A stretch of DNA of 64,000 nucleotides from Triglochin maritima (taxonomy: Eukaryota; Streptophyta; Magnoliopsida; Alismatales; Juncaginaceae): assembly GCA_963682175.1 (NCBI GenBank), contig OY821772.1, forward strand, positions 42,554,925 through 42,618,924. Reading direction: 5' to 3'. Shown one piece after another: positions 62,688 to 64,000 of the stretch. Position 1 is the stretch's first letter. Each line of letters opens with the position of its first letter. The position numbers and the translations under genes were made by a program. The notes below the pieces were generated by a model. It was not told where the DNA came from, did not search any database, and was given only the letters and a program-made list of their open reading frames with translations.

Positions 62688-62926
62688 CAAGCTCCGGATG
62701 CATAACAACATAGCAGGGAACCTAGCAGTCGCTTTCAGATTGATCAACACAAATCCAAGATCGAGGACGTGAGGAGAGGATTGCTGTCTTAAAGAATCTG
62801 CAGTTGTAGTTAGGATTTCATAGCAGAAAGAAGCTTGAATTGCCAAACCATGGAAGGGAAATTGTAACAAGAGTTAGTATTGCATTCCACCACTTCAGAG
62901 ATGGAGGCTGCTCGTGTAGTTACTAG
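62688..62926 (+). pseudogene. Relic of a PPR protein DYW domain
   Basis: One frame shows AGNLAVAFRLINT (the HSEKLAVAFGLI region with the HSE lost). After a frameshift another frame shows RIAVLKNLQ (the RVVKNLR strand), then GREIVTRVSIAFHHFRDGGC and the ending SCSY before TAG at 62924-62926. These are the successive motifs of the last 70 residues of a DYW protein. The CxxCH zinc motif is missing, a stop follows NLQL, and the terminal D-Y-W is cut to S-Y. No PPR repeats are seen upstream. It is not closer to the 33-40 kb gene than to other DYW proteins by eye. Confidence 0.75.
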
Positions 62927-63181
62927 TAACACAAATTCAACATACAGTCTTCTTTCGATTTCGAAGATGACAATGTTTAACCGGATAGCCAACGATTATA
63001 TGCATATATTTCACGAGTACAAGGTACACGGCTGTTATTGAAATTGATTTCTATAGATGGAATTGAAATCGATTCATTTTGAGCATTACAAAGAACTTAC
63101 ACCAAGCATTGCCTATGAATCCATGGTACATACAGAAAGACATCAAAAGTAGCACCAGCAGCAAAACATGATGCAATATGA

Positions 63182-63385
63182 TCATGAGCACCAACTCCAG
63201 CAGGAAAATGATAAGGGGACTTGACCAGTTTTTCGTATGTACTCTGCTTGTTCTGCTGCTTTTTCGGCTTGTCGATTTTTTGTTGCCTCAGCAACAACAA
63301 GCTTCTGTTCTGCTTTATGGCGTACAGCAGCTAGTTTGCTCAGAAGCCTGTCATGGGCATTTGCTCTAGTTCTTTCCACCTCAAC
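63182..63385 (-). CDS. Remorin family protein, last exon only
   Basis: A minus-strand exon of 67 codons starts at the acceptor TATATAG (before 63385) and ends in TGA at 63182-63184. It reads VEVERTRANAHDRLLSKLAA, then a coiled-coil rich in Lys/Glu/Ala (HKAEQK, ATKNRQAEKAAEQAEYIRKT) and GQVPLSFSCWSWCS. This is the C-terminal half of the remorin domain, with its membrane-anchoring tail and cysteines that could be palmitoylated. Remorins sit on the inner face of the plasma membrane in nanodomains. The upstream exons are not found in the last 600 bases and are presumably past the right edge. Gln-Lys-Leu-Val replaces the common E-E-K-R in the helix, so decay is not excluded. Confidence 0.8.
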   Translation of the reverse strand, partial: VEVERTRANAHDRLLSKLAAVRHKAEQKLVVAEATKNRQAEKAAEQAEYIRKTGQVPLSFSCWSWCS

Positions 63386-64000
63386 CTATATACGTGAAAT
63401 ATATGCATATAATCGTTGACATTTAAGTTAATCATTGTCTATAGAAATCTTTATACACGATGCATATAATCGTTGACATTGAAGTTATTGAAATTGATTT
63501 CTATAGATGGAATACGTGGACATTGAAGGTTTAACAAGATATGCAGAAATCGTAGTTACAAATAAACAACAAAACCTTTAATCTTGAACTAGTTGGGGAA
63601 GTAGTTGATTCAAGAAATATCAGCAGAAAGGATTAAATTGAGCATATGGCCATAGGAGCTGCATGAAATTGTCTCTACCGTGAATTTCACATTTCTCACT
63701 GTAAAAAACATTATAACAATATTCATGAGGCACATACAAATGGGAAGTGCAAGTCTTAGCCTAGAAACTATTAAGATATGGATCCTTTGCAAAAGATTGT
63801 GGCAAGCAAAGTGTAGTTTGAAGCATTTCCAATAGAGGCGGAATGTCTTCAGAAGAATTTTCAAGTTCAGATATCAAACTAAATTAAATTATTAACTTTA
63901 AACATCAATATCAGAGGACTGGATTTGGATTCTGTACTCTGCCAGAAATATGGAAATGAACTAATTTCGATGAGTTACACAGTCTACAAGTAATGAACCA
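63386..64000 (-). other. Probable remorin intron
   Basis: No coding exon found on the minus strand. A phrase of about 28 bases including TTATTGAAATTGATTTCTAT recurs at about 63033 and 63485. Confidence 0.4.

Overview
This is nuclear DNA of a flowering plant. The window carries a chlorophyll-binding antenna gene with a plastid leader, a SHAQKF-type MYB clock factor, a plant-type histone H4, an atypical plant bHLH factor, a DYW-class pentatricopeptide (PPR) gene, three tandem plant defensins, an OXS3-like gene, a nuclear-encoded bacterial-type ribosomal protein L20 and the last exon of a remorin. Introns have GT..AG borders. The species cannot be fixed from the sequence; I see nothing grass-like.

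Layout. 0-3.3 kb: a dead minus-strand Copia element with one solo LTR nested in it and another beside it. 3.3-8 kb: gene-free, with a hAT-like MITE. 8.6-15.4 kb: REVEILLE-type MYB gene, intronless histone H4, and an unrecognised charged-protein gene, all on the plus strand. 16.4-18.8 kb: a KIB1-4/DUF295 pseudogene with a MITE at its 5' border and split by an 875-bp LTR. 19.6-24.4 kb: two minus-strand genes, LHCB4 (CP29) and a bHLH factor rebuilt here from six exons. 25.3-32.3 kb: a retrotransposon graveyard containing a 2.06-kb solo LTR with intact target duplications. 33.1-42.0 kb: a PPR-DYW gene whose single intron holds a 4.9-kb Copia element and whose 3' end is duplicated in tandem (714 bp). 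44.5-50.9 kb: three two-exon defensins, separated by fold-back elements, a (TA)n-flanked element and an LTR-like block. 52.5-54.0 kb: a long inverted repeat and a 22-bp minisatellite. 54.9-61.1 kb: OXS3-like and L20 genes. 62.7-64 kb: a DYW-domain relic and the C-terminal exon of a remorin.

The most unusual signal is a CpG-rich palindrome, CGGTCGACCG, clustered in at least four LTR types that otherwise differ in size and sequence. Where a TATA-like box can be seen, the cluster lies just upstream of it in the U3 region, as a shared promoter or enhancer element would.

The genes do not form one pathway. Two are photosynthesis or clock related (LHCB4, REVEILLE). Two serve organelle gene expression (PPR-DYW, L20). 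The defensins are a local tandem family for defence. Exon borders were set by eye from splice sites, reading frame and family resemblance. No alignment or database search was run.
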